Part shown: piece by piece, positions 32,346 to 40,577 of the stretch | Layout of the letters: each line of letters opens with the position of its first letter | Position numbering within the stretch: position 1 is the first letter of the stretch | Assembly: GCF_002954775.1 (NCBI RefSeq) | Contig: NZ_PJME01000016.1 | Span: 1-64,000 of the forward strand | DNA from: Streptomyces geranii | GTDB lineage: Bacteria > Actinomycetota > Actinomycetes > Streptomycetales > Streptomycetaceae | DNA length: 64,000 bases | Direction: 5' to 3' | Notes under the pieces: model-generated | What the model was told of the DNA's origin: nothing | What the model saw: the letters and a program-made list of their open reading frames with translations, nothing else | Databases searched by the model: none | Made by a program: the position numbers and the translations under genes

Positions 32346-33011
32346 ATGCTCGGAAGAAGCCTTCGTGTCGTGGTGGTGCCGTTGGCCCTGGTCATCCACC
32401 TGGTCGTGGAGTGCTGGTCGGTCCTGGAGGGCAAAGTACGGTTCGTGGCCGTGCTGCTGTGGTCCCTGGTCGTCGTACCGATCGCGGTCTCTTTCGCCTC
32501 CCGCAACCAAGGGGACAGATGGGTGCTGGCCTCCCTCGTCCTCGCGGTCATCTCGGTCGTCCTGGCGGTGACGCTCGCCGGGTCCTGGGACTGGGGCGGG
32601 CGTCGGACCGCGTTACCCGGACTCACCGCCGCCGCTCTGCTCCTCACGGCACCGTGGCTGGCCCCCTGGGCCCTCCACGATCTGGCCGGGCGGCCCGCCT
32701 CGGCCCGCGTCGTCGAGGCCGAGCCCACCCTCGACATGGAAGACGAGGACACCTGGCTCACCCGCTACCGCCTCGCCGACGCGGCGACCGGACGCGACCT
32801 CGGTTCGATGCGGTACGGCCCGCGATCACGCACACCCGTCGGTGCCGTCATCACCGTCTCGGTGGTCCCTGACGGCTGGGCCGAGCCCATCGCCACCGAA
32901 CGCCTGGACGACACCGATGTGGAACCAGGCATCACCGCCTTCGCGGCCCTCGGCATCATCCATCTCCTTGCCTACGCCGTGACGGCGCTGACCTGGCCCC
33001 GCGACTGGTGA
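32346..33011 (+). CDS. hypothetical membrane protein (TTA codon)
   Basis: Protein of 221 residues with three or four N-terminal membrane segments (residues ~5-25, 30-50, 58-78, 92-112), an extracytoplasmic beta-rich domain (residues ~118-195, RYRLADAATGRDLG, GAVITVSVVPDGW) and a last helix (IIHLLAYAVTALT). ATG with GAGGGGG upstream. Codon 90 is TTA (32613-32615), so translation should depend on bldA. No family recognised; last gene of the VWA run. Confidence 0.7.
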   Translation: MLGRSLRVVVVPLALVIHLVVECWSVLEGKVRFVAVLLWSLVVVPIAVSFASRNQGDRWVLASLVLAVISVVLAVTLAGSWDWGGRRTALPGLTAAALLLTAPWLAPWALHDLAGRPASARVVEAEPTLDMEDEDTWLTRYRLADAATGRDLGSMRYGPRSRTPVGAVITVSVVPDGWAEPIATERLDDTDVEPGITAFAALGIIHLLAYAVTALTWPRDW

Positions 33012-33106
33012 GCGTCGCGGTCCTCCACGCCGTAGAACTGCCGAGGACAGCGCCCGCGACGGCACAACTCCCCTGCTCTCACGCCTGATTCGCCCGCCAC
33101 CGCGCC

Positions 33107-33415
33107 TTACAACTCCACCCGCCGCCCCACCCCGATCTCCTCCGCCGCCTGGTCCGACACCACCGCGAACGCCCCGCCCGGTACGCCGGGCAGCGCGGCC
33201 ACCCGCGAGGCGACGGCCAGGAGAACGGCCTCCGGGGCCCCGGTGACGAAGAAGACGTGCGCCCCCTCGTACTCGTCGCTCTCGTCGTAATCCTCCGCCT
33301 CCTCCAGGTCCGCGAGGAAGTCGTCGACCCGGTCGATCCAGGGGAAGGGGTGGGAGCCTTCGGGAGTGGCGGGAACTTCCTCAAGGGGTACGTGAATCTC
33401 GACGACAATGTCCAT
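33107..33415 (-). CDS. hypothetical acidic protein
   Basis: Protein of 102 residues beginning MDIVVEIHVPLEEV, strongly acidic in the middle (DFLADLEEAEDYDESDEYEG), followed by HVFFVTGAPEAVLLAVASRVAALPGVP, which looks like an alpha/beta module. No motif recognised. The family is seen in Streptomyces as a short hypothetical. The longer frame upstream overlaps the flavin reductase in another frame and was rejected. Confidence 0.6.
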   Translation of the reverse strand: MDIVVEIHVPLEEVPATPEGSHPFPWIDRVDDFLADLEEAEDYDESDEYEGAHVFFVTGAPEAVLLAVASRVAALPGVPGGAFAVVSDQAAEEIGVGRRVEL

Positions 33416-33471
33416 GGTCCGCATTGTCGCTGGCCAAGCCCCGACGCAACACGGCCCCGACCTCGCCCCCA

Positions 33472-34065
33472 CTACCCCCCGTACGCCCGTGCCGCCCGCC
33501 CCTCCCGCAACGTCCGCCCCCACCACACCACCTGCCCCAACATCACCCCCACCGCCGCATCCGGCCCCGCCGGGTCCCTCAGCCTGCCCTCCTCGTCGAA
33601 GGACGCGCTCGCGTTGTGGAAGGAGACCGTGTCGCGGACCGTCGTCGCGTGGAGTTCCGCGAAGACCTGGCGGAGGTGTTCCACGGCGCGCAGGCCGCCC
33701 GAGACTCCGCCGTACGAGACGAAGGCGACCGGCTTGGCCTGCCATTCCGTGTAGTGCCAGTCGATGAGGTTCTTGAGGGCGGCCGGGTAGGAGTGGTTGT
33801 ACTCGGGGGTCAGGACCACGAACGCGTCCGCCGCCGCCAGCTTCGGCGTGATCTCCGCCAGCTGGGTCCTCGCCCCGGCATCCGTCGCGAACGTCGTCGG
33901 CAGGGTCGTCTCCGCCACGTCCACCACCTCCGCCACGACGTCGTCGCGGTCTGCGATCCGGGTCAGGAGCCAGTCGGCCACCACCGGGCCGAAACGGCCC
34001 TCACGGTTGCTGCCGACGACCACGGTCACACGTACGGGCTCAATCGGTTCGCTCTGTGTCTGCAT
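33472..34065 (-). CDS. NADPH-dependent FMN reductase (SoxR-regulon type)
   Basis: Flavodoxin-fold reductase of 197 residues. The phosphate-binding loop is VVVGSNREGRFG (about residues 15-26), and the flavin-contact motif LTPEYNHSYPAALKNLIDW (about 85-103) is followed by VSYGGVSGG. It reduces FMN or quinones with NADPH. A perfect SoxR-type box sits 16-35 nt upstream of its ATG. In S. coelicolor the orthologous FMN reductase (SCO2478, recalled) is one of the few direct SoxR targets, induced by redox-active antibiotics such as actinorhodin. A TTGACC/TAGGAG promoter spanning the box would start RNA near the ATG. Confidence 0.9.
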   Translation of the reverse strand: MQTQSEPIEPVRVTVVVGSNREGRFGPVVADWLLTRIADRDDVVAEVVDVAETTLPTTFATDAGARTQLAEITPKLAAADAFVVLTPEYNHSYPAALKNLIDWHYTEWQAKPVAFVSYGGVSGGLRAVEHLRQVFAELHATTVRDTVSFHNASASFDEEGRLRDPAGPDAAVGVMLGQVVWWGRTLREGRAARAYGG

Positions 34066-34371
34066 GCCGCACAGGCTCCTACCTCAAGTTTCCTTGAGGT
34101 CAAGCCGCCCGTCCGCCCGTCCGTTTGCCACCCTCCCGGTCACCCGTTCACACCCCCCTGCTCCACCCATCGGGTTCTCCTCCCCCGCCCTCCCGTCGTA
34201 CGGCGATGACCTGCCCGAATGCCGACACGCCTGGCCGTTTCCCGCGTCCCCCCGCCACCCGTTCACCCCATTTCTGACGCACCCTCAGGAAGCGCTCCCC
34301 GCCCCCTGCCACTTACCTCGGTAGCAGACCACCCCGTTCGCAAGCTCTCGGATCTCGGAGGAGCAAGCCCG
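34066..34371. other. divergent intergenic region with SoxR box
   Basis: About 306 bp. Apart from the SoxR box next to the flavin reductase and a GGAGGAG ribosome site at the right-hand end, it is Pro-codon-like C-rich sequence with no convincing gene. Confidence 0.6.
34081..34100 (-). promoter_or_regulatory. SoxR-type operator
   Basis: ACCTCAAG-TTTC-CTTGAGGT, a perfect inverted repeat with 8-bp arms and a 4-nt centre, matching the SoxR consensus CCTCAAG-n4-CTTGAGG. It lies between a TTGACC -35 and a TAGGAG -10 (16-nt spacer), the MerR-family arrangement in which the activator bridges the promoter. Confidence 0.85.
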
Positions 34372-34902
34372 ATGCGACGTACCGCCGCCGCCCGTCTGCT
34401 GACCGGTACCGCGCTCGCCGTCGTCCTCGCCGGGCCCGCTCACGCCGGTACCGGCGGTTCGCTCAAGGTCTACCCGGCGACCGTCACCCCCGGTTCCCAG
34501 GTCACCGTCGACACCACGGCCTGCGGTGCGGGCGGTACCGCCGCCGGGGACGCCAGCGCGGTGGGCGCCGGGGCGTTCGTACTCGCGCCCGGTACGCGCG
34601 AGGAGGTCGCCGCCGGGCGGTTCCGGGTGCCGCCGGGCGCGCAGCCGGGGACGTACGAGATCGTCGCCCGATGTGACGGAGGCGCCCAGGCCGACGGGCG
34701 GCGGGTGAGCGGTGATCTGGTCGTCACGCTCACCTCGACCCGGCCGCCCGCCGCGCATCCCAGGGGGAGTGTGAAGACGGGGGTCGGTGGCGCGCTCGGT
34801 CCCGACCCCGTGCAGACCGCGGCCGGTGTGGCGGCTCTCGCCGTCGCCGCCGCGGGCGGTACCTGGCTCCTGCATCGCCGGGCGAGAGGCGACAGGATCT
34901 GA
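34372..34902 (+). CDS. secreted surface protein with C-terminal anchor
   Basis: Protein of 176 residues. A signal peptide at 1-26 (cleavage at AHA-G) is followed by an Ig-like beta domain (LKVYPATVTPGSQVTVDTTAC; two Cys that could pair), then a Pro/Gly linker and one membrane helix (VQTAAGVAALAVAAAGGTWLL) with a basic tail HRRARGD. The layout resembles a sorting-signal protein but no LPXTG or LAXTG is visible. The ATG has GGAGGAG upstream. The class F sortase gene follows, so the two are probably functionally linked. Confidence 0.8.
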   Translation: MRRTAAARLLTGTALAVVLAGPAHAGTGGSLKVYPATVTPGSQVTVDTTACGAGGTAAGDASAVGAGAFVLAPGTREEVAAGRFRVPPGAQPGTYEIVARCDGGAQADGRRVSGDLVVTLTSTRPPAAHPRGSVKTGVGGALGPDPVQTAAGVAALAVAAAGGTWLLHRRARGDRI

Positions 34903-34946
34903 CGGACACCCTCCGCTGTCCGTCCGCCGGTACCGCACGTCCCCCT

Positions 34947-34983
34947 CCCCTCCGGGCCCGACGCCCCTCGCGGCCCGGAGGGG
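34947..34983 (+). terminator. hairpin between surface protein and sortase genes
   Basis: Perfect 12-bp arms CCCCTCCGGGCC (34947-34958) and its complement (34972-34983). It could be a partial terminator setting the ratio of surface protein to sortase. Confidence 0.7.
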
Positions 34984-35046
34984 GGACCGGGGGTGAAACG
35001 TCAGGGTGAGACACCGGGGTGGATCAGGGGCATCCAGGAGGCCCAC

Positions 35047-35679
35047 GTGCGCAGACTCACCAACCTCGCCATAGCCGTCGCCACCCTCGCCGCCCTCCTC
35101 TCCGGCGCCTGGCTCGTACGCGGCGGCGGCGACACCAACGCCCCGCCACAGCCCTCCGCCGCCCAGGCCGCCCGTACGCCCGTACAGCAGTCCGCGCGTC
35201 CCGAGTCGGCGCCGGCCCTCCCGGCCTCCCCGCCCCTCCGCATCCGTATCCCCGCCATCCGCGTGAACGCCCCGCTGATGGGCCTCGGCCTCACCCCCAC
35301 CGGCAGCCTGGACGTACCGCCCGCCGAGCGCGAGAACCTCGCCGGGTGGTACGAGGCCGGGACCGCCCCCGGCGAGACGGGCACGGCGATCGTCGCCGGG
35401 CATGTCGACAACGCCGACGGGCCGTCCGTCTTCTACCGCCTCGGCGCCCTGCGCAAGGGCGGCGCGATCGACGTCGAGCGGCGCGACGGGACCGTCGCCC
35501 GCTTCACCGTCGACGCCGTCGAGGTGTACAAGTCCGCGAACTTCCCTGATGAGAAGGTGTACGGCGCCGCGTCCCGGCCCGAGCTGCGCGTCATCACCTG
35601 CGGCGGCGGCTACACACCGGGGAGGGGGTACGAGGGGAACGTCGTCGTCTTCGCCCACCTGACCGGCAGCAACCCATGA
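35047..35679 (+). CDS. class F sortase
   Basis: Membrane-anchored transpeptidase of 210 residues from GTG 35047, chosen because AGGAGG lies five bases upstream; an in-frame GTG at 34993 has none. The N-terminal anchor is LAIAVATLAALLSGAWLV. The sortase domain has IRIPAIRVNAPLMGLG, the catalytic His in VAGHVDN and the catalytic Cys in LRVITCGGGY (near residue 180). The Arg expected after the Cys is probably the one in TPGRGYEGN. Class F sortases are typical of actinobacteria and have poorly known substrates. Confidence 0.88.
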   Translation: MRRLTNLAIAVATLAALLSGAWLVRGGGDTNAPPQPSAAQAARTPVQQSARPESAPALPASPPLRIRIPAIRVNAPLMGLGLTPTGSLDVPPAERENLAGWYEAGTAPGETGTAIVAGHVDNADGPSVFYRLGALRKGGAIDVERRDGTVARFTVDAVEVYKSANFPDEKVYGAASRPELRVITCGGGYTPGRGYEGNVVVFAHLTGSNP

Positions 35680-35688
35680 GCCCCCGGC

Positions 35689-36486
35689 TCACGCCAACCA
35701 CTGCTGGTACGCCAGGTTCGCCACCAGCGTGAACACCACCACCAGCAGCACCACCCGTACGAACCCGCTCCCCTTCTTCAGCGCCGTGTGCGCCCCCACC
35801 GTCCCGCCCACCAGGTTGAACCCGGCGAGCAGCGCGCCCAGCTGCCAGTACACCGTGCCCTGCCAGGCGAAGATCGCGAGAGCGCCCGCGTTGGTGCAGC
35901 AGTTGACGACCTTGGCGGTGGCGGAGGCCGTCACCAGGTCCAGGTGGAGGAGTGCCGTGAGCGCCAGGACCAGGAACGTACCCGTGCCGGGGCCGATGAG
36001 ACCGTCGTAGAAGCCGATGCCCAGGCCCGCGAGTCCGATCGCGGCGAGGACGCGGCGCGCGGAGACCGGGGTGGTCGCCGGGGCCGTACCGAAGGCAGGC
36101 TTGAAGATCACGAAGGCGCCGACGCCCAGCAGGACGACCATGATGACCGGCTTCAGGGTGTCCGTGCTCATCCCGGCGGCCACGAACGCCCCGGCCGTCG
36201 ACCCGGCGACCGCCGCCAGCCCGATGCGGACCGCGAGGCGCACGTCGACCGGCGTCTTGCGGGTGTACGTCACGGCCGCGCCCGTGGTGCCGACGATCGC
36301 CATCGCCTTGTTGGTGCCGAGCGCGTACTGCGCCGCCGAGGACGTGTCCGGCAGGCCCAGCAGCAGTACGGGCATCATGAGCAGGCCGCCGCCGCCCACG
36401 ACCGCGTCGATCCAGCCGGCCGCGAGGGCGGCGAGGCAGAGGGCGACGATCACGGGCAGGGATATGTCGGGCATGATCGCGAGCAT
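35689..36486 (-). CDS. TauE/SafE-family permease
   Basis: Integral membrane protein of 265 residues with about eight helices and the family's duplicated signature: AAGWIDAVVGGGGLLMMPVLL near the N-terminus and LGIGFYDGLIGPGTGTFL near residue 150. The family moves sulfite, sulfoacetate or related anions, often outward; the substrate here is unknown. It converges with the sortase gene and is divergent from the nitrite reductase operon. The start is ATG 36486 or 36474. Confidence 0.9.
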   Translation of the reverse strand: MLAIMPDISLPVIVALCLAALAAGWIDAVVGGGGLLMMPVLLLGLPDTSSAAQYALGTNKAMAIVGTTGAAVTYTRKTPVDVRLAVRIGLAAVAGSTAGAFVAAGMSTDTLKPVIMVVLLGVGAFVIFKPAFGTAPATTPVSARRVLAAIGLAGLGIGFYDGLIGPGTGTFLVLALTALLHLDLVTASATAKVVNCCTNAGALAIFAWQGTVYWQLGALLAGFNLVGGTVGAHTALKKGSGFVRVVLLVVVFTLVANLAYQQWLA

Positions 36487-36611
36487 AGGTCGCGCGGCTG
36501 TCGGCCCAGGACGCGGGATGCCTCCCGGCTGTAGGGTTCACGCACCTCACAGGCACCCTCCGCCCGCCCGCCGAACCCTCACACCCCTCCCCCGCCCCCG
36601 CTGAGGGAAGC

Positions 36612-36649
36612 GTGCCTCCCGGGAAACAGACGTGATGCGGTCGGGTAAC
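36612..36649 (+). promoter_or_regulatory. putative GlnR box upstream of the nirB operon
   Basis: GTGCC (36612), GAAAC (36623), GATGC (36634) and GTAAC (36645) at exact 11-bp phase with 6-nt gaps. GTGCC-n6-GAAAC fits the GlnR consensus gTnAC-n6-GaAAc with one mismatch. The distal GTAAC ends 24 nt before the ATG, the same as in nasA, and is followed by related sequence. Confidence 0.65.
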
Positions 36650-36672
36650 ACCGGCAACGCACGCTGCCGTAC

Positions 36673-37953
36673 ATGACCTCGAATGCGCGTGTGGTGGTGA
36701 TCGGCGCCGGGCTCGCGGGCGTCCGGCTCGCCCGGCGGCTCGGCGAGCTGGGGATGTCCGCCTCGGACGTCGTGCTCGTCGGCGAGGAGGAGCACCGCCC
36801 GTACAACAGGGTGCTGCTCGCCGAGGTCCTCGCCGGGCGGTACGCCCCCGAGGTGATCGCCCTGCCGACGCCGGACCGGCTGGTCCGGGCCCGGGCGGAG
36901 CACATCGACCGCGCCGACCGGACCGTGCACTGCTCCGACGGGTCCTCGATCGCATACGACACGCTCGTGCTCGCGACCGGGTCCAATCCCGTACTCCCGC
37001 CCCTGCGTGGACTGTTCACCCCCGACCACGAACTCCCTTCCGGTGTCCACGCGTTCAGGACGATGGACGACTGTCTTGGGCTGTCCAAGGACGTACGTCC
37101 AGGAGCCCGGGCCGTCGTCATCGGCGGCGGGCTCCTCGGTGTCTCCGCCGCCCGCGCCCTCGCCGTACGCGGCGCGCAGGTCGTCCTCGCCCAGCAGGCC
37201 GAGCGGCTGATGGAACGTCAGCTGGACCCGGGCGCATCGGAGTTGGTGCTGCGCCACCTCAAGGAGCTGGGCGTGGAGGTGCACACCGAGTGCCGGGTAC
37301 GGGACGTGCGCTGCGTGGGCGGCAGGGTGCGGTCCGTCGAACTGGCCGACCACTACGCCCTCGACGCCGACCTCGTCGTCCTGGCCTGCGGGGTCCACCC
37401 CAGGGTCGGGCTCGCGCGCGACGCCGGGCTCGCCGTGCACAAGGGCATCATCGTCGACGACGAACTGCGCACCTCCGACCCGCACATCCGGGCCCTCGGG
37501 GACTGCGCCCAGCACCAGGGGACGGTCTACGGTCTCGCCACCCCCGCCCTCGAACAGGCCGAAGTCCTGGCCGAGTTGATCGCCGACGCCGACAACGGCA
37601 ACAACGGCGGTGACTCCGGGGTCCGTTACACCGGCACCCGCGCCCTCACCCGGCTCACCCTCACCGACTTCACCGCCGACAACAACGGTGTCGGCGGTAC
37701 CGGCAACCCCTTCGACCTCGCCGCGTTCGGCGAGACCACCCCCCGCCCCGGCGACGACGTCATCCAGCTCGCCGACGCCACCCGGGGCACCTACCGCAAG
37801 GTCGTCGTCCGTGACGACCGGCTGGTCGGCGGGGTGCTCGTCGGCGAACTCGGCACCGTCGGCGCCCTCGCGCGCGCCTGGGAGGGAGCAGAGCCGCTCC
37901 CCACCGACGGCGGCCCGTTGCTCCACCTGCTCACCAACGATGGAGGCTCCTGA
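36673..37953 (+). CDS. FAD/NAD(P) oxidoreductase, nitrate/nitrite reductase electron-transfer subunit (NasB/NirB-like)
   Basis: Flavoprotein of 426 residues like the N-terminal half of NirB. It has the FAD motif VVVIGAGLAGVRLARRL, EEHRPYNRVLLAEVLAG, the NAD(P) motif VIGGGLLGVSAARAL (about 153-167), IRALGDCAQHQ (about 275), and a C-terminal region ending LVGGVLVGE as in NirB. It lacks iron-sulfur and sirohaem domains, so it is likely a separate electron-input subunit, perhaps for NasA, which has no flavin domain. It overlaps nirB by one base (TGATG), and no ribosome site precedes its ATG. Confidence 0.88.
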   Translation: MTSNARVVVIGAGLAGVRLARRLGELGMSASDVVLVGEEEHRPYNRVLLAEVLAGRYAPEVIALPTPDRLVRARAEHIDRADRTVHCSDGSSIAYDTLVLATGSNPVLPPLRGLFTPDHELPSGVHAFRTMDDCLGLSKDVRPGARAVVIGGGLLGVSAARALAVRGAQVVLAQQAERLMERQLDPGASELVLRHLKELGVEVHTECRVRDVRCVGGRVRSVELADHYALDADLVVLACGVHPRVGLARDAGLAVHKGIIVDDELRTSDPHIRALGDCAQHQGTVYGLATPALEQAEVLAELIADADNGNNGGDSGVRYTGTRALTRLTLTDFTADNNGVGGTGNPFDLAAFGETTPRPGDDVIQLADATRGTYRKVVVRDDRLVGGVLVGELGTVGALARAWEGAEPLPTDGGPLLHLLTNDGGS

Positions 37954-40577
37954 TGACCGCCACTCCGGAGGCCACGGAGGCCACCCCCACGATCGTCCTC
38001 GTCGGCCACGGCATGGTCGGCCAGCGCTTCCTCGAAGCCCTCGCCGACCGTGGTCTGACCGCCGCGCACCGCGTGGTCGTACTGTGCGAGGAACCGCGCC
38101 CGGCCTACGACCGCGTGGCGCTGACCTCGTACTTCTCCGGCAAGACGCCCGAGGACCTCTCGATGACCGACATGGCGTTCATCGAGAAGGAGGGCATCGA
38201 GCTGTACGTCGGCGACCCGGCGGAGACCATCGACCGCGAGGCGAAGCGCGTGACCGCCCGCTCGGGCATGGTCGTCGACTACGACATCCTCGTCCTCGCC
38301 ACCGGCTCCTACCCCTTCGTCCCGCCGGTCCCCAACAAGGACGCCAAGGGCTGCTTCGTCTACCGGACCATCGAGGATCTCCTCGCGATCGAGGAGTACG
38401 CCAGCACCCGGACGACAGGTGCCGTGGTCGGTGGCGGGCTGCTCGGGCTTGAGGCGGCCGGTGCGCTCAAGGGGCTCGGACTCACCTCCCACATCGTGGA
38501 GTTCGCGCCGCGCCTGATGCCGGTGCAGGTCGACGACGGGGGCGGTGCGGCGCTGCTGCGGACCATCCAGGAGATGGGACTTGCCGTCCACACCGGTGTG
38601 GGCACGCAGGAGATCGTCGTCGACGCGGACGGCGCGGTCACCGGGATGAAGCTGTCCGACGGTTCCGAACTCGCCACCGAGCTGGTCGTGTTCAGCGCCG
38701 GTGTCCGGCCGAGGGACCAACTCGCCCGCGACTGCGGCCTGTCCGTCGGCGAGCGCGGTGGCATCGCGGTCGACGACCAGTGCCGTACGGTCAACGACCC
38801 ACACGTCTTCGCCATCGGCGAGTGCGCGCTGGCCTCCGACGGCCGGGTGTACGGCCTGGTCGCCCCCGGTTACGAGCAGGCCGAGACGGCCGCCGCGACC
38901 ATCGCCGCCGACGAGGCCGAGCAACTCTCCTTCACCGGCGCCGATCTCTCCACCAAGCTGAAGCTCCTCGGCGTGGACGTCGCCTCCTTCGGCGACGCGC
39001 ACGGCGCCACCGCCGACTGCCTCGACGTCGTCTACTCCGACTCCCGCTCGGGCCTGTACAAGAAGCTCGTCATCGGCCGCGACGGCACCCTGCTCGGCGG
39101 CATCCTGGTCGGCGACGCGGAGGCCTACGGCACGCTGAAGGCGTTCACCGGCTCGGTCCCGCCCGTCTCCCCCGAGTCGCTCGTACTGCCCGCCGGTGCC
39201 GGGGAGTCCGTCCAGCTCGGCCCGTCCGCGCTGCCGGACGACGCGATCATCTGCTCCTGCAACAACGTCCGCAAGGGCACGATCCGGGGCGCGGTCACCG
39301 AGCACAACTGCACCACCGTGCCCGAGGTCAAGAAGTGCACCAAGGCCGGTACGACGTGCGGGAGTTGCGTCAAGGTGCTGGGTCAGCTCGTCACCGCCGA
39401 GCTGGAGGCGAGCGGTGTCGTCGTCGACAAGGGCCTGTGCGGCTGCTTCTCGCAGACCCGCGAGGAGCTGTACGAGATCGTCCTCGCCCTGCGCGTCAAC
39501 ACCTACCAGGACCTGCTCGACCGCTACGGCCGCGACAGCGCCAAGGGCGGTGACGGCTGCGACATCTGCAAGCCGGCCGTCGCGTCGATCATCGCCTCCC
39601 TCGCCCCGACCATCGGCGCGAGCGTCCACGTCCTCGACGGCGAGCAGGCTGCTCTCCAGGAGACCAACGACCACTTCCTCGCCAACCTCCAGAAGAACGG
39701 CTCGTACTCGGTCGTCCCGCGCATCCCCGGCGGTGAGATCACCCCCGAGGGCCTGATCGTCATCGGCGAGATCGCCCGCGACTTCGGCCTCTACACGAAG
39801 ATCACCGGCGGTCAGCGGATCGACATGTTCGGCGCGCGGGTCGAGCAACTCCCGCTGATCTGGACGAGGTTGGTGGACGCCGGCTTCGAGTCCGGCCACG
39901 CCTACGGCAAGTCCCTGCGTACGGTCAAGTCCTGCGTCGGCCAGACCTGGTGCCGTTACGGCGTCCAGGACTCCGTCCGCATGGCGATCGACCTGGAGCT
40001 GCGCTACCGGGGGCTCAGGTCGCCGCACAAGCTCAAGTCGGCGGTGTCGGGCTGCGCCCGCGAGTGCGCCGAGGCCCAGTCCAAGGACTTCGGCATCATC
40101 GCCACCTCGGGCGGCTGGAACCTGTACGTCGGCGGCAACGGCGGCGCCACCCCACGTCACGCGGACCTGCTGGCCCAGGACCTGAACGACGCCGAACTCA
40201 TCAAGCTGATCGACCGGTTCCTGATGTTCTACATCCGTACGGCGGACCGGCTGGAGCGCACGTCGACCTGGCTGGAGCGCATCCCGGGCGGCCTGGAGCA
40301 CGTACGCGACGTGGTCGTCGAGGACTCGCTCGGCATCTGCGAGGAGCTGGAGTCGCTGATGACCTCGCATGTCGCGCACTACCGCGACGAGTGGGCCGAC
40401 ACCATCAACGACCCCGAGAAGCTGGCCCGGTTCGTGTCCTTCGTGAACGCGCCGGACACCCCTGACCCGGTCGTCGGCTTCGTCCCCGAGCGCGACCAGA
40501 TCAAGCCCGACCTGCCGCTGCTGTCCATCGGCCTGCGCCCGGCCGAAGACGTCCTGGAAGGATCCGCCCAGCGATGA
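37953..40577 (+). CDS. nirB: NAD(P)H nitrite reductase large subunit NirB
   Basis: Cytoplasmic assimilatory nitrite reductase, 874 residues, reducing nitrite to ammonium. Domains in order: FAD/NAD(P) reductase (VLVGHGMVGQRFLE; VVGGGLLGLEAAGALKG near 155; ~1-410), a 2Fe-2S BFD-type domain (IICSCNNVRKG with CTKAGTTCGSC, ~430-480), a second Cys-rich segment (CGCFSQTRE, GGDGCDICKP, ~490-545), and the nitrite/sulfite reductase domain. Its 4Fe-4S-sirohaem ligands are SCVGQTWCRYG (about 658) and SGCARECAEAQ (about 699). It overlaps its neighbours at both ends (TGATG, ATGA), a tight three-gene operon. It needs sirohaem, for which the chelatase-like gene at 9939 is a candidate. Confidence 0.96.
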   Translation: MTATPEATEATPTIVLVGHGMVGQRFLEALADRGLTAAHRVVVLCEEPRPAYDRVALTSYFSGKTPEDLSMTDMAFIEKEGIELYVGDPAETIDREAKRVTARSGMVVDYDILVLATGSYPFVPPVPNKDAKGCFVYRTIEDLLAIEEYASTRTTGAVVGGGLLGLEAAGALKGLGLTSHIVEFAPRLMPVQVDDGGGAALLRTIQEMGLAVHTGVGTQEIVVDADGAVTGMKLSDGSELATELVVFSAGVRPRDQLARDCGLSVGERGGIAVDDQCRTVNDPHVFAIGECALASDGRVYGLVAPGYEQAETAAATIAADEAEQLSFTGADLSTKLKLLGVDVASFGDAHGATADCLDVVYSDSRSGLYKKLVIGRDGTLLGGILVGDAEAYGTLKAFTGSVPPVSPESLVLPAGAGESVQLGPSALPDDAIICSCNNVRKGTIRGAVTEHNCTTVPEVKKCTKAGTTCGSCVKVLGQLVTAELEASGVVVDKGLCGCFSQTREELYEIVLALRVNTYQDLLDRYGRDSAKGGDGCDICKPAVASIIASLAPTIGASVHVLDGEQAALQETNDHFLANLQKNGSYSVVPRIPGGEITPEGLIVIGEIARDFGLYTKITGGQRIDMFGARVEQLPLIWTRLVDAGFESGHAYGKSLRTVKSCVGQTWCRYGVQDSVRMAIDLELRYRGLRSPHKLKSAVSGCARECAEAQSKDFGIIATSGGWNLYVGGNGGATPRHADLLAQDLNDAELIKLIDRFLMFYIRTADRLERTSTWLERIPGGLEHVRDVVVEDSLGICEELESLMTSHVAHYRDEWADTINDPEKLARFVSFVNAPDTPDPVVGFVPERDQIKPDLPLLSIGLRPAEDVLEGSAQR

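Noticed and set aside
33107..33745. 212-codon minus-strand frame
   Set aside because: The upstream half overlaps the flavin reductase in another frame; only the 102-residue part from ATG 33415 looks like a real gene.
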